Origin: Streptomyces zhaozhouensis
GTDB taxonomy: Bacteria; Actinomycetota; Actinomycetes; Streptomycetales; Streptomycetaceae
DNA length: 64,000 nucleotides
Direction of reading: 5' to 3'
Assembly (NCBI RefSeq): GCF_900230195.1
Contig: NZ_OCNE01000001.1
Location: 372,001 to 436,000, forward strand
This document shows positions 1 to 8,138 of this stretch, piece by piece. Below the pieces are notes generated by a model. The model saw only the letters and a program-made list of their open reading frames with translations, did no database searches and had not been told where the DNA came from. Position 1 is the stretch's first letter; the number at the start of each line of letters is the position of its first letter. Made by a program: the position numbers and the translations under genes.

Positions 1-178
1 CCGAGGTCTTGTCATACCGGAGGTCGAGGCCATGTTCGAGGCCGAGCTGGTCGACACGGCGGGCGAGCCCCGCGTGGGAGAAGCCCGCCTCGGCGATCAG
101 GGCGGCCAGCTGTCGGTTGGGGTTGCGCGGCGTGGCGGACTGCGGGGAGGCCGGGCCTCCGGGTCGTTCCGTAGACAT
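1..178 (-). CDS. N-terminal part of an HTH-type transcriptional regulator (runs off the left edge)
   Basis: An open frame starts with ATG at 178 on the minus strand and stays open to the window edge, giving 59 residues. After a Pro/Ser-rich leader, the segment [20 protein letters not shown] and the following DLRYDKTS match the N-terminal helix-turn-helix of a streptomycete regulator family of unclear target. It is divergent from lipB, and the 220-bp gap holds a perfect 15-bp palindrome that could be its operator. Only the DNA-binding start is visible, so effector domain and function cannot be judged. The family assignment comes from memory of streptomycete proteins with this motif. Confidence 0.6.
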   Translation of the reverse strand, partial: MSTERPGGPASPQSATPRNPNRQLAALIAEAGFSHAGLARRVDQLGLEHGLDLRYDKTS

Positions 179-262
179 CGGCGATGCGGTCTCCTGCCTT
201 ACGGCTGTGCGGCTGGAACGGCGTGAATGTAACGGTCCCGCCAGGTCGCAACGCCGCGACAG

Positions 263-277
263 CGGATGATTCATCCG
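263..277. promoter_or_regulatory. Perfect 15-bp palindrome in a divergent promoter region
   Basis: CGGATGATTCATCCG has 7-bp perfect arms around one central T. It lies between the divergent regulator (start 178) and lipB (start 400), about 50 bp upstream of a possible lipB -10 box TAGAGT (324-329). It is a natural candidate operator for the neighbouring regulator; binding is inferred only from position and symmetry. Confidence 0.4.
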
Positions 278-399
278 TATGTGTGAGCCGGAGGCCACCC
301 CCCTCGTCGCTTTCCGCCGGGCTTAGAGTTGAGGTGAGACGCCAGTGCGTGTCACCAGAACGTGTGTGCCAAGCACGTGTACGGAAAGCGAGAGTTGCA

Positions 400-1185
400 G
401 TGGGCGAGCTGCGCTTTGTCCATCTGGGGTTCGGTGCCGAGGCGGTGGAGTACCACGCCGCCTGGCAGGAGCAGCGTCGGGTCCACACCGCTCGCTTCGC
501 CGACGAGATCCCCGACACCTGTCTGCTCCTGGAGCACCAGTCGGTCTACACGGCCGGACGGCGCACGGAGGAGAACGAGCGCCCCCTGGACGGCACTCCG
601 GTGATCGATGTCGACCGCGGCGGGAAGATCACCTGGCATGGTCCGGGGCAGCTGGTGGGCTACCCGATCATGAAGCTGCCGCGTCCGGTCGACGTGGTCG
701 CGCATGTGCGCCGGCTGGAGGACGTGCTGATCGCGGTGTGTGCCGAGTTCGGCCTGGAGACCACCAGGGTCGAGGGCCGCAGCGGGGTGTGGGTCCTGGG
801 CGACGAGGTTCCCGGGGCGCGGGCGGGCCTGGGCGGGCTGTCGTTGGACTTCGACCCCAGGCGGCACGACGAGGAGTTCGATCCCCGGCTCAACGGCCCC
901 GAGTACGCGCCGTCGAACGCCGGCCAGCGTCACGAGGACCGAAAACTGGCGCAGATCGGCATTCGGGTCGCCAAGGGCGTCACGATGCATGGCTTCTCGC
1001 TCAACTGTGATCCCGACAACACCTCGTTCGATCGGATCGTGCCGTGTGGCATCAGGGACGCCGGCGTGACCTCGCTCTCGCACGAGCTGGGGCGCCCGGT
1101 GACGGTCACCGACGTACTCCCCGTGGTCGAGAAGCACCTCACCGCGATGTGGTCCGCCGCCACCCCGCTACCTCGGGCCGTGTGA
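400..1185 (+). CDS. lipB: Octanoyl-[ACP]:protein N-octanoyltransferase (lipoate biosynthesis)
   Basis: LipB moves octanoate from acyl carrier protein to lipoyl domains, the first step of de novo lipoate synthesis in the cytoplasm. The 261-residue product has the signature [18 protein letters not shown] near residue 73, the [10 protein letters not shown] segment, and PCGI with the catalytic cysteine at Cys216. An actinobacterial insertion of about 35 residues precedes the RKLAQIGIR motif. The frame is open upstream, but GTG at 400 is chosen because it follows a purine-rich GGAAAGCGAGAG and gives the usual family N-terminus ([11 protein letters not shown]). lipA follows 72 bp downstream, so the two are probably co-expressed. 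Confidence 0.95.
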   Translation: MGELRFVHLGFGAEAVEYHAAWQEQRRVHTARFADEIPDTCLLLEHQSVYTAGRRTEENERPLDGTPVIDVDRGGKITWHGPGQLVGYPIMKLPRPVDVVAHVRRLEDVLIAVCAEFGLETTRVEGRSGVWVLGDEVPGARAGLGGLSLDFDPRRHDEEFDPRLNGPEYAPSNAGQRHEDRKLAQIGIRVAKGVTMHGFSLNCDPDNTSFDRIVPCGIRDAGVTSLSHELGRPVTVTDVLPVVEKHLTAMWSAATPLPRAV

Positions 1186-1257
1186 CCGGGATCACCCCCA
1201 CTTCCAGAGGCGTACGCTGGGGAACGCCAAAGAATCGAAAGCCGTAGGGAGCCGGAC

Positions 1258-2199
1258 GTGTCCGCTGTCGCACCAGACGGCCGCAAGATGTTGCGTCTTG
1301 AGGTCCGGAACAGCCAGACCCCGATCGAACGCAAGCCGGAGTGGATCAAGACCCGTGCCCGGATGGGCCCGGAGTACCAGGCGCTGCAGGGTCTGGTGAA
1401 GCGCGAGGGTCTGCACACGGTCTGCCAGGAGGCCGGCTGTCCCAACATCTTCGAGTGCTGGGAGGACCGCGAGGCCACGTTCCTCATCGGCGGCGAACAG
1501 TGCACCAGGCGCTGCGACTTCTGCCAGATCGACACCGGCAAGCCCGCGGAGCTGGACCGGGACGAGCCGCGCCGGGTGGCCGACTCGGTGCGCCAGATGG
1601 GTCTGAAGTACGCGACGATCACCGGCGTGGCCCGGGACGACCTGCCGGACGGCGGCGCGTGGCTGTACGCCGAGACCGTGCGGCAGATCCACGAGGCGAT
1701 GCCCGGCACGGGTGTCGAGCTGCTGATCCCCGACTTCAACGCCGTTCCCGAGCAGTTGGACGAGGTCTTCTCCTCGCGTCCCGAGGTGCTGGCGCACAAC
1801 GTGGAGACGGTGCCGAGGATCTTCAAGCGGATCCGGCCGGCGTTCACCTACGAGCGTTCGTTGCGGGTGCTCACGCTCTCCCGGGAGGCGGGGCTGGTCA
1901 CCAAGTCGAACCTGATCCTCGGCCTCGGCGAGACCCGCGAGGAGGTCAGCCAGGCACTGCGCGACCTGCACGAGGCCGGCTGCGAGCTGATCACCATCAC
2001 GCAGTACCTGCGGCCGACCCCCCGCCACCACCCGGTGGAGCGGTGGGTGAAGCCGGCGGAGTTCGTCGAACTGCAGCAGGAGGCCGAGGAGATCGGTTAC
2101 GCCGGGGTGATGTCCGGTCCGCTGGTCCGCTCCTCCTACCGCGCCGGCCGCCTCTACCGGCAGGCCGTCGAGCGGCGCGGCGCCCCGAAGGTGGCGTGA
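1258..2199 (+). CDS. lipA: Lipoyl synthase (radical SAM)
   Basis: LipA inserts two sulfurs into protein-bound octanoate using S-adenosylmethionine and two iron-sulfur clusters. Both cluster motifs are present: the auxiliary cluster ligands Cys56, Cys61 and Cys67 ([12 protein letters not shown]) and the radical-SAM CxxxCxxC at Cys82, Cys86 and Cys89 (CTRRCDFC). The 313-residue length is normal. The GTG start follows a TAGGGAG-like ribosome site. It lies directly downstream of lipB in the usual streptomycete order and supplies the second step of the same pathway. Confidence 0.97.
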   Translation: MSAVAPDGRKMLRLEVRNSQTPIERKPEWIKTRARMGPEYQALQGLVKREGLHTVCQEAGCPNIFECWEDREATFLIGGEQCTRRCDFCQIDTGKPAELDRDEPRRVADSVRQMGLKYATITGVARDDLPDGGAWLYAETVRQIHEAMPGTGVELLIPDFNAVPEQLDEVFSSRPEVLAHNVETVPRIFKRIRPAFTYERSLRVLTLSREAGLVTKSNLILGLGETREEVSQALRDLHEAGCELITITQYLRPTPRHHPVERWVKPAEFVELQQEAEEIGYAGVMSGPLVRSSYRAGRLYRQAVERRGAPKVA

Positions 2200-2274
2200 C
2201 CGCAGCGGACTGTTGACGCGGGGGCCACGGGGTGGAAACACCGCGCGGGAACGATCTGAGGGGGAGCGTTGTCC

Positions 2275-2595
2275 ATGGCCGAGCCATGGGGGTTTCGCAG
2301 GGCGCCGGCAGGCGCGGATGACGGTGCCAGGCCGCGGGTGGCCGGGCGGTCGGGGAGGGACGCGGTGATGGGGTTGGTTCAGTTGGTGCACGGGGAGCGG
2401 CCGAGTGTCGGCCGCGCCCTGCGGGCCCTGGACGAGCGGTTGCTGGCCGGTGGGCGGCGTACCGCGTTGGAGAACGCCAGGTCCGCGGTGCGTGAGGACG
2501 AGGAGCGGGCCGCCGCGCACCGCGAGGCGGTGCGCGTCCTCCGCGCCGTGGGCGCGGGCGACCCGTCACCGGCGTTGCCCACCCCGGGGGCCTGA
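2275..2595 (+). CDS. Small conserved actinobacterial protein of unknown function
   Basis: A 106-residue Arg/Ala-rich protein sits between lipA and the DUF4191 gene, where streptomycetes carry a small conserved gene. No enzymatic motif is visible; the C-terminal half (VHGERPSVGRALRALDERLL onward) looks helical and charged. The start is uncertain. ATG 2275 follows GGGGAG by 8 nt, but GTG 2365 or ATG 2368 has an equally good GGAGG (2354-2358) and would give a protein of about 76 residues beginning MGLVQLVHGERP. Codon third positions are GC-rich over the whole frame. Confidence 0.6.
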   Translation: MAEPWGFRRAPAGADDGARPRVAGRSGRDAVMGLVQLVHGERPSVGRALRALDERLLAGGRRTALENARSAVREDEERAAAHREAVRVLRAVGAGDPSPALPTPGA

Positions 2596-2624
2596 CCCGG
2601 GCGAGCCGCCGGCCGGGGGCGCCG

Positions 2625-2630
2625 TACACT
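2625..2630 (+). promoter_or_regulatory. -10 box of a probable leaderless promoter
   Basis: TACACT is followed by exactly 7 nt and then the ATG of the DUF4191 gene at 2638, with no Shine-Dalgarno between them. In actinomycetes this spacing puts the transcription start at the A of the start codon. Confidence 0.5.
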
Positions 2631-2637
2631 GGCCCGC

Positions 2638-3351
2638 ATGGCGCGGAAGGAAAAGGAACAGGATTCCGAGAACCCAGGCCGATTGAAGCAGATCGGTCTG
2701 ACCTACAAGATGGCCAAGCGGGTCGATCGTTGGATCGGTCTGTGGCTGGCCCTGGTCTTTCTGGGTACGTTCGGGATCGTTCTCGGTATCGGCATTCTCT
2801 GGGGACACCCGGTCTATCTGGGCATCCTGGGCTTCCTGGTCGCGCTGCTGACCACCGCCATCGTCTTCGGCCGCAGGGCCGAGCGGGCGGCCTTCAGCCA
2901 GATGGAGGGCCAGCCGGGTGCCGCGGCCGCCGTGCTGGAGAACATGCGGCGGGGCATCGTCTTCACCCCGGCCATCGCGGTCAACCGCCAGCAGGACGTG
3001 GTCCATCGGGCGGTCGGCAAGTGCGGCGTGGTCCTGGTCGGCGAGGGCAACCCCAACCGGCTGAAGACCCTGATGGCCGCCGAGAAGCGCCGGATGAACC
3101 GGGTGGTCTCCGACGTGCCGGTGCACGACATGATCGTCGGCAAGGGTGAGGACCAGGTGGAGCTCAAGGAGCTGCGCCGTCGGATCACGAAGTATCCGAA
3201 GGTGCTGGCCGGCCCGCGCGTCACCGAGGTCAACGACCGGCTGCGCGCGATGGGCGATCTGATGAGCAACATGCCGATTCCGAAGGGCCCGATGCCCAAG
3301 GGCGGGATGCGGATGAAGGGCAACAACCAGGCTCCCCGCCGGGGCCGCTGA
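2638..3351 (+). CDS. DUF4191 family membrane protein
   Basis: A 237-residue protein with a basic, soluble N-terminus (MARKEKEQ), two adjacent hydrophobic segments at roughly residues 39-58 and 62-80, and a long basic cytoplasmic tail. This is the pattern of the actinobacterial DUF4191 family found next to lipA. No catalytic residues can be assigned and the function is unknown. The start is fixed by the TACACT-N7-ATG arrangement typical of leaderless transcripts. It converges with the RDD gene, and a 20-bp perfect hairpin separates the two. Confidence 0.85.
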   Translation: MARKEKEQDSENPGRLKQIGLTYKMAKRVDRWIGLWLALVFLGTFGIVLGIGILWGHPVYLGILGFLVALLTTAIVFGRRAERAAFSQMEGQPGAAAAVLENMRRGIVFTPAIAVNRQQDVVHRAVGKCGVVLVGEGNPNRLKTLMAAEKRRMNRVVSDVPVHDMIVGKGEDQVELKELRRRITKYPKVLAGPRVTEVNDRLRAMGDLMSNMPIPKGPMPKGGMRMKGNNQAPRRGR

Positions 3352-3460
3352 GCGGTTCGGGGGCGGGGCGTCGGCGCGGCCGGGGCCGGCTCGCGCGGCG
3401 GGCGCGGTGTCCGGGGTGGAAGCGTCGCGTGGACAGCGGCCCCGTGTGGAGTCACGAGAA

Positions 3461-3523
3461 CGGCGAGGGCCGTTGGGCGGGCGGTGAGCATCAGCGTCAC
3501 CAGCCGCCCAACGGCCCTCGCCG
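3461..3523. terminator. Bidirectional terminator with 20-bp perfect stem
   Basis: The arms 3461-3480 and 3504-3523 are perfectly complementary (CGGCGAGGGCCG... with CGGCCCTCGCCG). The 23-nt loop contains a second short pair GGTGA/TCACC. It lies between convergent genes ending at 3351 and 3672, and TCTT follows on the plus side. Confidence 0.85.
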
Positions 3524-3671
3524 TCTTCCGGTCTCGCCGTCTTCCCGTTTCCGCGACGCCGCACCGCTCGCCGTGCCCGCCCGCGCCGACCGGCGGGGAC
3601 GTCGGGACCGGGACCCGGGACCGGTGGGCCCCCGGCAGGCGCCCGAGGGCGGGGAGGACCGGGCAGGGGCT

Positions 3672-4193
3672 CTACGCCGTGCCCGCCGTGGCCGGTGGCT
3701 CCTGCTCCTCGGGCGCGGGCTGGCCCGTGAGGCGCACCTGTACGGCGGCGGCCGCGCGGTCGTGCAGGCCGCGGCCGTCGCGGTCCCAGATGAGGGCCGG
3801 GATCGCCAGCGCCAGCAGCAGGCAGCGGAGGGCCGAGCGCGGGAAGGAGAGGCGCTCGCCGGAGAGGTGCACCACCCGCAGCCCCAACAGGCGCTTCCCC
3901 GGGGTCATTCCGACGGTGCCGACGGTCATGAGGCTCATCAGGGTGAAGACCGCCAGCGTCCAGTTGTTGGCCGTGGCGAGGTTCCCCTGGGCGAGGAGAC
4001 CGTATGCGATCAACGCGCAGAGCAGCCAGTCCACGCAGATGGCCGCGAGCCTGCGCCCGACCGGCGCGATCGAGCCCGGACCCTCCCTGGGGAGACCCAG
4101 GCGTTCGCCCCGGTATCCGAAGTCGATTCCCATGCCCTCGGCCGCCGCGCGGGGGCCGGAGAGCCACGAACCAATTGCCTGCCGGTTGTCCAC
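3672..4193 (-). CDS. RDD family membrane protein
   Basis: A 173-residue protein with the RDD-type pattern: PVGRRLAAICVDWLL opens the first membrane segment, a second segment follows around residues 78-95, TPGKRLLGLRVV is the typical loop, and RDGRGLHDRAAAAVQV closes the domain. RDD proteins are small integral membrane proteins; some have been linked to sodium export, but no function can be given here. It is divergent from glnA across a 197-bp region with GlnR-like sites, an arrangement conserved in Streptomyces. The ATG at 4193 begins MDNRQAIGSW, consistent with relatives. Confidence 0.88.
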   Translation of the reverse strand: MDNRQAIGSWLSGPRAAAEGMGIDFGYRGERLGLPREGPGSIAPVGRRLAAICVDWLLCALIAYGLLAQGNLATANNWTLAVFTLMSLMTVGTVGMTPGKRLLGLRVVHLSGERLSFPRSALRCLLLALAIPALIWDRDGRGLHDRAAAAVQVRLTGQPAPEEQEPPATAGTA

Positions 4194-4254
4194 GCCTCCA
4201 CGGTAGCGCGGCCGGCCGGTCGGCGTGCCGCCGGCTATCCGGCGAGAAGTCCGG

Positions 4255-4292
4255 TTAACACTGGGGAAACAAGTGGGTCATGCCCGAGAAAT
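4255..4292 (+). promoter_or_regulatory. GlnR-type binding region upstream of glnA
   Basis: Four half-sites are spaced by exactly 6 nt: TTAAC (4255-4259), GAAAC (4266-4270), GTCAT (4277-4281) and GAAAT (4288-4292). They fit the Streptomyces GlnR pattern gTnAC-n6-GaAAC repeated twice. A possible -10 TAGGGT at 4303-4308 lies just downstream. GlnR activation of glnA under nitrogen limitation is established in Streptomyces; here it is inferred from the match. Confidence 0.8.
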
Positions 4293-4390
4293 GGCCTCTC
4301 CCTAGGGTCGGCCCTGGCAGGCCCGCGCGACGGGCCACTCCCGAGCCGCACATCCCCCGCCCTGCCGGGTCGGGGCTAGGAGGACATCGG

Positions 4391-5806
4391 ATGTTCCGAA
4401 ACGCCGACGAGATCAAGAAGTACATCGCCGACAACGACGTCAAGTTCATCGATGTCCGTTTCTGCGACCTGCCGGGCACCATGCAGCACGTCACCGTTCC
4501 GGCCGAGGCGTTCGACCCGGCGGAGCACCTGATGTTCGACGGGTCGTCGATCCGCGGCTTCCAGGCCATCCACGAGTCCGACATGGCTCTGGTCGCCGAC
4601 CTGACGACCGCGCGGGTCGACCCGTTCCGGCGGGACAAGACCATCAACATCAACTTCTTCATCCACGACCCGATCACGGGCGAGGCCTACAGCCGCGACC
4701 CGCGGAACGTGGCGAAGAAGGCCGAGTCCTACCTCGCGTCGTCCGGGATCGCGGACACCGCGTTCTTCGGTCCGGAGGCCGAGTTCTACGTCTTCGACGA
4801 CGTGCGTTTCGAGACCCGTTCCAACGCCGGTTACTACTACATCGACTCGGAGGCGGGCGCCTGGAACACCGGCGCCATCGAGGAGGGCGGCAACCGGGGC
4901 TACAAGGTCCGCTACAAGGGCGGCTACTTCCCCGCGCCGCCGGTGGACCACTTCGCCGACCTGCGGGCGGAGATCTCCCTGGAGCTGGCCGCCGCGGGCC
5001 TGGAGGTCGAGCGGCAGCACCACGAGGTGGGCACGGCCGGCCAGGCGGAGATCAACTACAAGTTCAACACGCTGTTGGCCGCCGCCGACGACCTGATGCT
5101 CTTCAAGTACATCGTGAAGAACGTCGCCTGGCGCAACGGGAAGACCGCGACGTTCATGCCGAAGCCGATCTTCGGCGACAACGGCTCGGGGATGCACGTC
5201 CACCAGTCGCTGTGGCAGGGCGGGGCGCCGCTCTTCTACGACGAGCAGGGCTACGCGGGTCTGTCGGACACGGCCCGCTACTACATCGGCGGTGTGCTCA
5301 AGCACGCGCCGTCGCTGCTGGCGTTCACCAACCCGACGGTCAACTCCTACCACCGTCTGGTGCCCGGCTTCGAGGCGCCGGTGAACCTGGTCTACTCGCA
5401 GCGGAACCGTTCCGCCGCGATGCGCATCCCGATCACCGGTTCCAACCCGAAGGCCAAGCGCGTCGAGTTCCGCGCGCCCGACCCTTCGTCGAACCCGTAT
5501 CTGGCGTTCTCCGCGCTGCTGCTCGCGGGGCTGGACGGCATCAAGAACAAGATCGAGCCGGCCGAGCCGATCGACAAGGACCTCTACGAGCTGGCGCCGG
5601 AGGAGCACGCCGGGGTGCCGCAGGTCCCGACCTCGCTGCCGGCCGTGCTGGAGGCGCTGGAGAGCGACAACGAGTACCTCCAGGCCGGCGGGGTGTTCAC
5701 CTCGGACCTGATCGAGACGTGGATCGACTTCAAGCGGGAGAAGGAGATCGCGCCGATGCAGCTGCGGCCGCACCCGCACGAGTTCGAGCTGTACTTCGAC
5801 GTGTGA
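4391..5806 (+). CDS. glnA: Glutamine synthetase type I (GSI)
   Basis: GlnA makes glutamine from glutamate, ammonia and ATP as a cytoplasmic dodecamer. The 471-residue protein has all family marks: [19 protein letters not shown], the metal/ATP region [18 protein letters not shown], and NRSAAMRIP. The adenylylation tyrosine is Tyr399 in [12 protein letters not shown], so it is a target of the GlnE encoded at 36-39 kb. ATG 4391 is chosen over an upstream in-frame ATG because CTAGGAGGA sits 7 nt before it and the product then starts with the family N-terminus [13 protein letters not shown] GlnR-like region lies upstream and a 16-bp hairpin terminator follows. Confidence 0.98.
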   Translation: MFRNADEIKKYIADNDVKFIDVRFCDLPGTMQHVTVPAEAFDPAEHLMFDGSSIRGFQAIHESDMALVADLTTARVDPFRRDKTININFFIHDPITGEAYSRDPRNVAKKAESYLASSGIADTAFFGPEAEFYVFDDVRFETRSNAGYYYIDSEAGAWNTGAIEEGGNRGYKVRYKGGYFPAPPVDHFADLRAEISLELAAAGLEVERQHHEVGTAGQAEINYKFNTLLAAADDLMLFKYIVKNVAWRNGKTATFMPKPIFGDNGSGMHVHQSLWQGGAPLFYDEQGYAGLSDTARYYIGGVLKHAPSLLAFTNPTVNSYHRLVPGFEAPVNLVYSQRNRSAAMRIPITGSNPKAKRVEFRAPDPSSNPYLAFSALLLAGLDGIKNKIEPAEPIDKDLYELAPEEHAGVPQVPTSLPAVLEALESDNEYLQAGGVFTSDLIETWIDFKREKEIAPMQLRPHPHEFELYFDV

Positions 5807-5830
5807 GCCCGCCGGGCCGGCACGCCGGAC

Positions 5831-5866
5831 GAGGGCCGTCACCCCGATCGCGGGGTGGCGGCCCTC
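5831..5866. terminator. Intrinsic bidirectional terminator after glnA
   Basis: A 16-bp stem (5831-5846 with 5851-5866, one G-U pair) closes a tetraloop ATCG. It lies between the convergent ends of glnA and the transglutaminase-like gene. Confidence 0.85.
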
Positions 5867-5885
5867 GCCGCGTGGGGCGCGGGGG

Positions 5886-6803
5886 TCAGCGGAGGGTCAC
5901 GCGCCGGGCGCCCAGGAACGGGGCGAGGGAGAGCACGGTCTCCGGGACGCGGAGCTCCGGCTCCGCGAGGTACAGCGCGCGGGCGGCGTCGAGGTCGACG
6001 TGCGGGTCGGTGAGCCGGGCGACGCGGTCGTAACGGGCCCGCAGGGTGTCGGTGAGGCCGGCGTCGTCGGTGGGGCCGTCGCCCCAGACGTCCCACAGCA
6101 GGGTCTCGGCGCCGTTGAGCATCGCCAGGTCGAGGCGGAGGGCGTCGCCGACGAACCACTCGCCGACGAGGGCGGTCTCGGGGGTGCGGACCCCGAAGGT
6201 GCTCGGGTCGGCGTCGCCGGCGCGGACGGCGCGCCAGGCGGCCCCGGCGGTGAGGAACCGGTCGCGGGGGACGTCCAACGGGTCGATGCCGGCGGGTGGT
6301 TCGGTGGCGACGTTGGCGTCGGCCAGCAGCCAGCCCCGGTGGGGGTCCCAGTACTCGGTGACGGCGTGGTCGGCGTGGAAGCCGTCGTCGGCGAAGTAGT
6401 CGGCGAAGCCGTAGCGCATCCGGGCGGGGATGCCGGCGTGGCGCAGGAACGAGCAGAGCAGCAGTGCGAAGTCGCGGCGGATGCCGATGAACCGGTCGTC
6501 GTGTGCGCGTTGTTCGGTCAGGGGTGCGCTGTCGCGGTCGAGGATCAGGTGCAGGATGTCGTCGAGGTAGCGGGTCTCGGCGTCGTGGTGGAGGCGTCGT
6601 TCGGGGATCTCGTAGCCCAGGTGGGTGCCTTCGAGTCGGTGGATCACCAGTCCCCTGGCGGCGCGGGCGAGTTGCGCGGGGTCGGCGGGCAGCCCCGCGT
6701 AGGCGCCGGCGTGTCGGCCCGGGTCGGTGAACGCGCTCTGCGTGGTGTGGAACGCGGCGGTTTCTGGGGCGAGGGGTGCGGCGTGGGGTGCTGGCTCGGG
6801 CAC
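5886..6803 (-). CDS. Transglutaminase-like superfamily protein
   Basis: A 305-residue soluble protein with a transglutaminase/protease-like core. The likely catalytic triad is Cys117 in FALLLCSFLRHAGIPAR, His143 or His146 in GFHADHAVTEYW, and Asp162 in LLADANV. The Cys-helix followed by HAGIPARMRYG is the classic core signature. No signal peptide is seen, so it should be cytoplasmic. The substrate is unknown; relatives include isopeptide-bond hydrolases rather than true cross-linking enzymes. It converges on glnA without functional linkage. Confidence 0.75.
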   Translation of the reverse strand: MPEPAPHAAPLAPETAAFHTTQSAFTDPGRHAGAYAGLPADPAQLARAARGLVIHRLEGTHLGYEIPERRLHHDAETRYLDDILHLILDRDSAPLTEQRAHDDRFIGIRRDFALLLCSFLRHAGIPARMRYGFADYFADDGFHADHAVTEYWDPHRGWLLADANVATEPPAGIDPLDVPRDRFLTAGAAWRAVRAGDADPSTFGVRTPETALVGEWFVGDALRLDLAMLNGAETLLWDVWGDGPTDDAGLTDTLRARYDRVARLTDPHVDLDAARALYLAEPELRVPETVLSLAPFLGARRVTLR

Positions 6804-7064
6804 GGGCGCTCCGGGTCTGGTCGTGCGTGGAGGTCACGGGTGGTGTGCGGACGGAGGGTGTGCGTCACCGGGCAGGCGCGCCGGCGCGACTAATCGCCCC
6901 TCAGTTCGATTAATGGCTCAGCGTGCCCGCTTCGGCGCGCCCCTGTCCAGCGGAATCCCGGAGGACGACTGGAGCTACCTGCCGGTTAGGCCCGTTTTGC
7001 GCCACTTGGCGTACGCCTCTACGTTCGAAGGGGCGGTCCTGACGGACGGCCGGAGGAGGCATCG

Positions 7065-7892
7065 ATGAGCTTTGTGAGGACCCGCGACGGAGCGCAGATC
7101 TACTACAAGGACTGGGGTGTCGGCCCGCCCGTGGTCTTCTCGCACGGCTGGCCGCTCCAGGCGGACGTCTGGGACGACCAGCTGAACCTGGTGGCGGAGA
7201 ACGGCTACCGCGGCATCGCCCACGACCGGCGGGGCCACGGCCGTTCCACCCAGACCTGGCACGGCAACAACATGGACACCTACGCCGACGACCTGGCCGA
7301 GGTGATCGAGGAGCTGGACCTCCGCGACGTCACGCTGGTCGGGCACTCCACCGGGGGTGGCGAGGTCACCCGCTACCTCGGTCGGCACGGCTCGGCCCGG
7401 GTCAGCCGGCTGGTGCTGCTGGGCGCGGTGCCTCCGTTGATGCTGAAGACGCCGGCGAACCCCGAGGGCACGCCGATCGACGTCTTCGACCAGATCCGGG
7501 AGGGCATCCGCAAGGAGCGTTCGCAGTTCTACCTGGACCTGACCGAGACGTTCTTCGGCGCCAACCGGCCGGACAACGAGGTCACGGACGGCAACAGGTA
7601 CGCGTTCTGGCTGATGGCCATGCAGCTCGGGGTGCGGGGCGCGCTGGACTGTGTGGCGGCGTTCTCCGAGACGGACTTCACGGAGGACCTGCGGCGCGTC
7701 GACGTGCCGACGCTGGTCGTCCACGGCGACGACGACCAGATCGTGCCGATCGACGCCTCGGCGCGGAAGTCGGCCGAGATCATCCCGGACGCGACGCTGC
7801 ACGTCTACGAGGGGGCGCCGCACGGGTTGGCGAGCGTGCCGGGGTTCAAGGAGAGGTTCCACGAGGACCTGCTGGTCTTTCTCAAGCACTGA
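7065..7892 (+). CDS. Alpha/beta hydrolase, non-heme haloperoxidase/esterase type
   Basis: A 275-residue alpha/beta-hydrolase with the nucleophile elbow GHSTGGGE (Ser95), the acid in [10 protein letters not shown] (about Asp225) and the histidine in GAPHGLAS (about His254). The oxyanion region [12 protein letters not shown] and the motif HDRRGHGRS are typical of cofactor-free bromo/chloroperoxidases and arylesterases (BPO-A2 group). It probably hydrolyses small esters; the physiological substrate is unknown. A strong GGAGGAGG precedes ATG 7065. It stands alone, with no operon partner. Confidence 0.9.
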   Translation: MSFVRTRDGAQIYYKDWGVGPPVVFSHGWPLQADVWDDQLNLVAENGYRGIAHDRRGHGRSTQTWHGNNMDTYADDLAEVIEELDLRDVTLVGHSTGGGEVTRYLGRHGSARVSRLVLLGAVPPLMLKTPANPEGTPIDVFDQIREGIRKERSQFYLDLTETFFGANRPDNEVTDGNRYAFWLMAMQLGVRGALDCVAAFSETDFTEDLRRVDVPTLVVHGDDDQIVPIDASARKSAEIIPDATLHVYEGAPHGLASVPGFKERFHEDLLVFLKH

Positions 7893-8005
7893 AGTGGCGG
7901 TCGGCGGCCGGTAATTCCCGGCGGGCCGCCGGGGTCCGGTGGTACGGTGGCCGCGCTTGTGACGCCGGCCCGTTGAGGGCCCCGGGAGAAGGGGAGGTGA
8001 GGTTG

Positions 8006-8083
8006 ATGGCTGCGCAGACGACGCCTGCCCCGAGCAGCGCACCGATGTTCCCTCTTCTCCCCCGGGTCCCGGCCGCCGCCTGA
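8006..8083 (+). CDS. Candidate 25-codon leader peptide upstream of rsgA
   Basis: ATG at 8006 is preceded by the very purine-rich AAGGGGAGGTGAGG and opens a 25-codon frame (MAAQTTPAPSSAPMFPLLPR...) ending TGA at 8083, 55 bp before rsgA. The ribosome site is stronger than that of most annotated genes here. The peptide is Pro/Ala-rich with no further motif. It may be a translated leader or chance; conservation would decide. Confidence 0.35.
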   Translation: MAAQTTPAPSSAPMFPLLPRVPAAA

Positions 8084-8138
8084 CCGACGCTCGTCCGCCG
8101 TCGCGTGCGGGACCCTTACCCAAGGGTGCTCACCTGTC

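Noticed and set aside
12..518. 168-codon minus-strand ORF at the left edge
   Set aside because: It is in a different frame from the recognisable regulator and runs through lipB; Arg/Pro-rich shadow.
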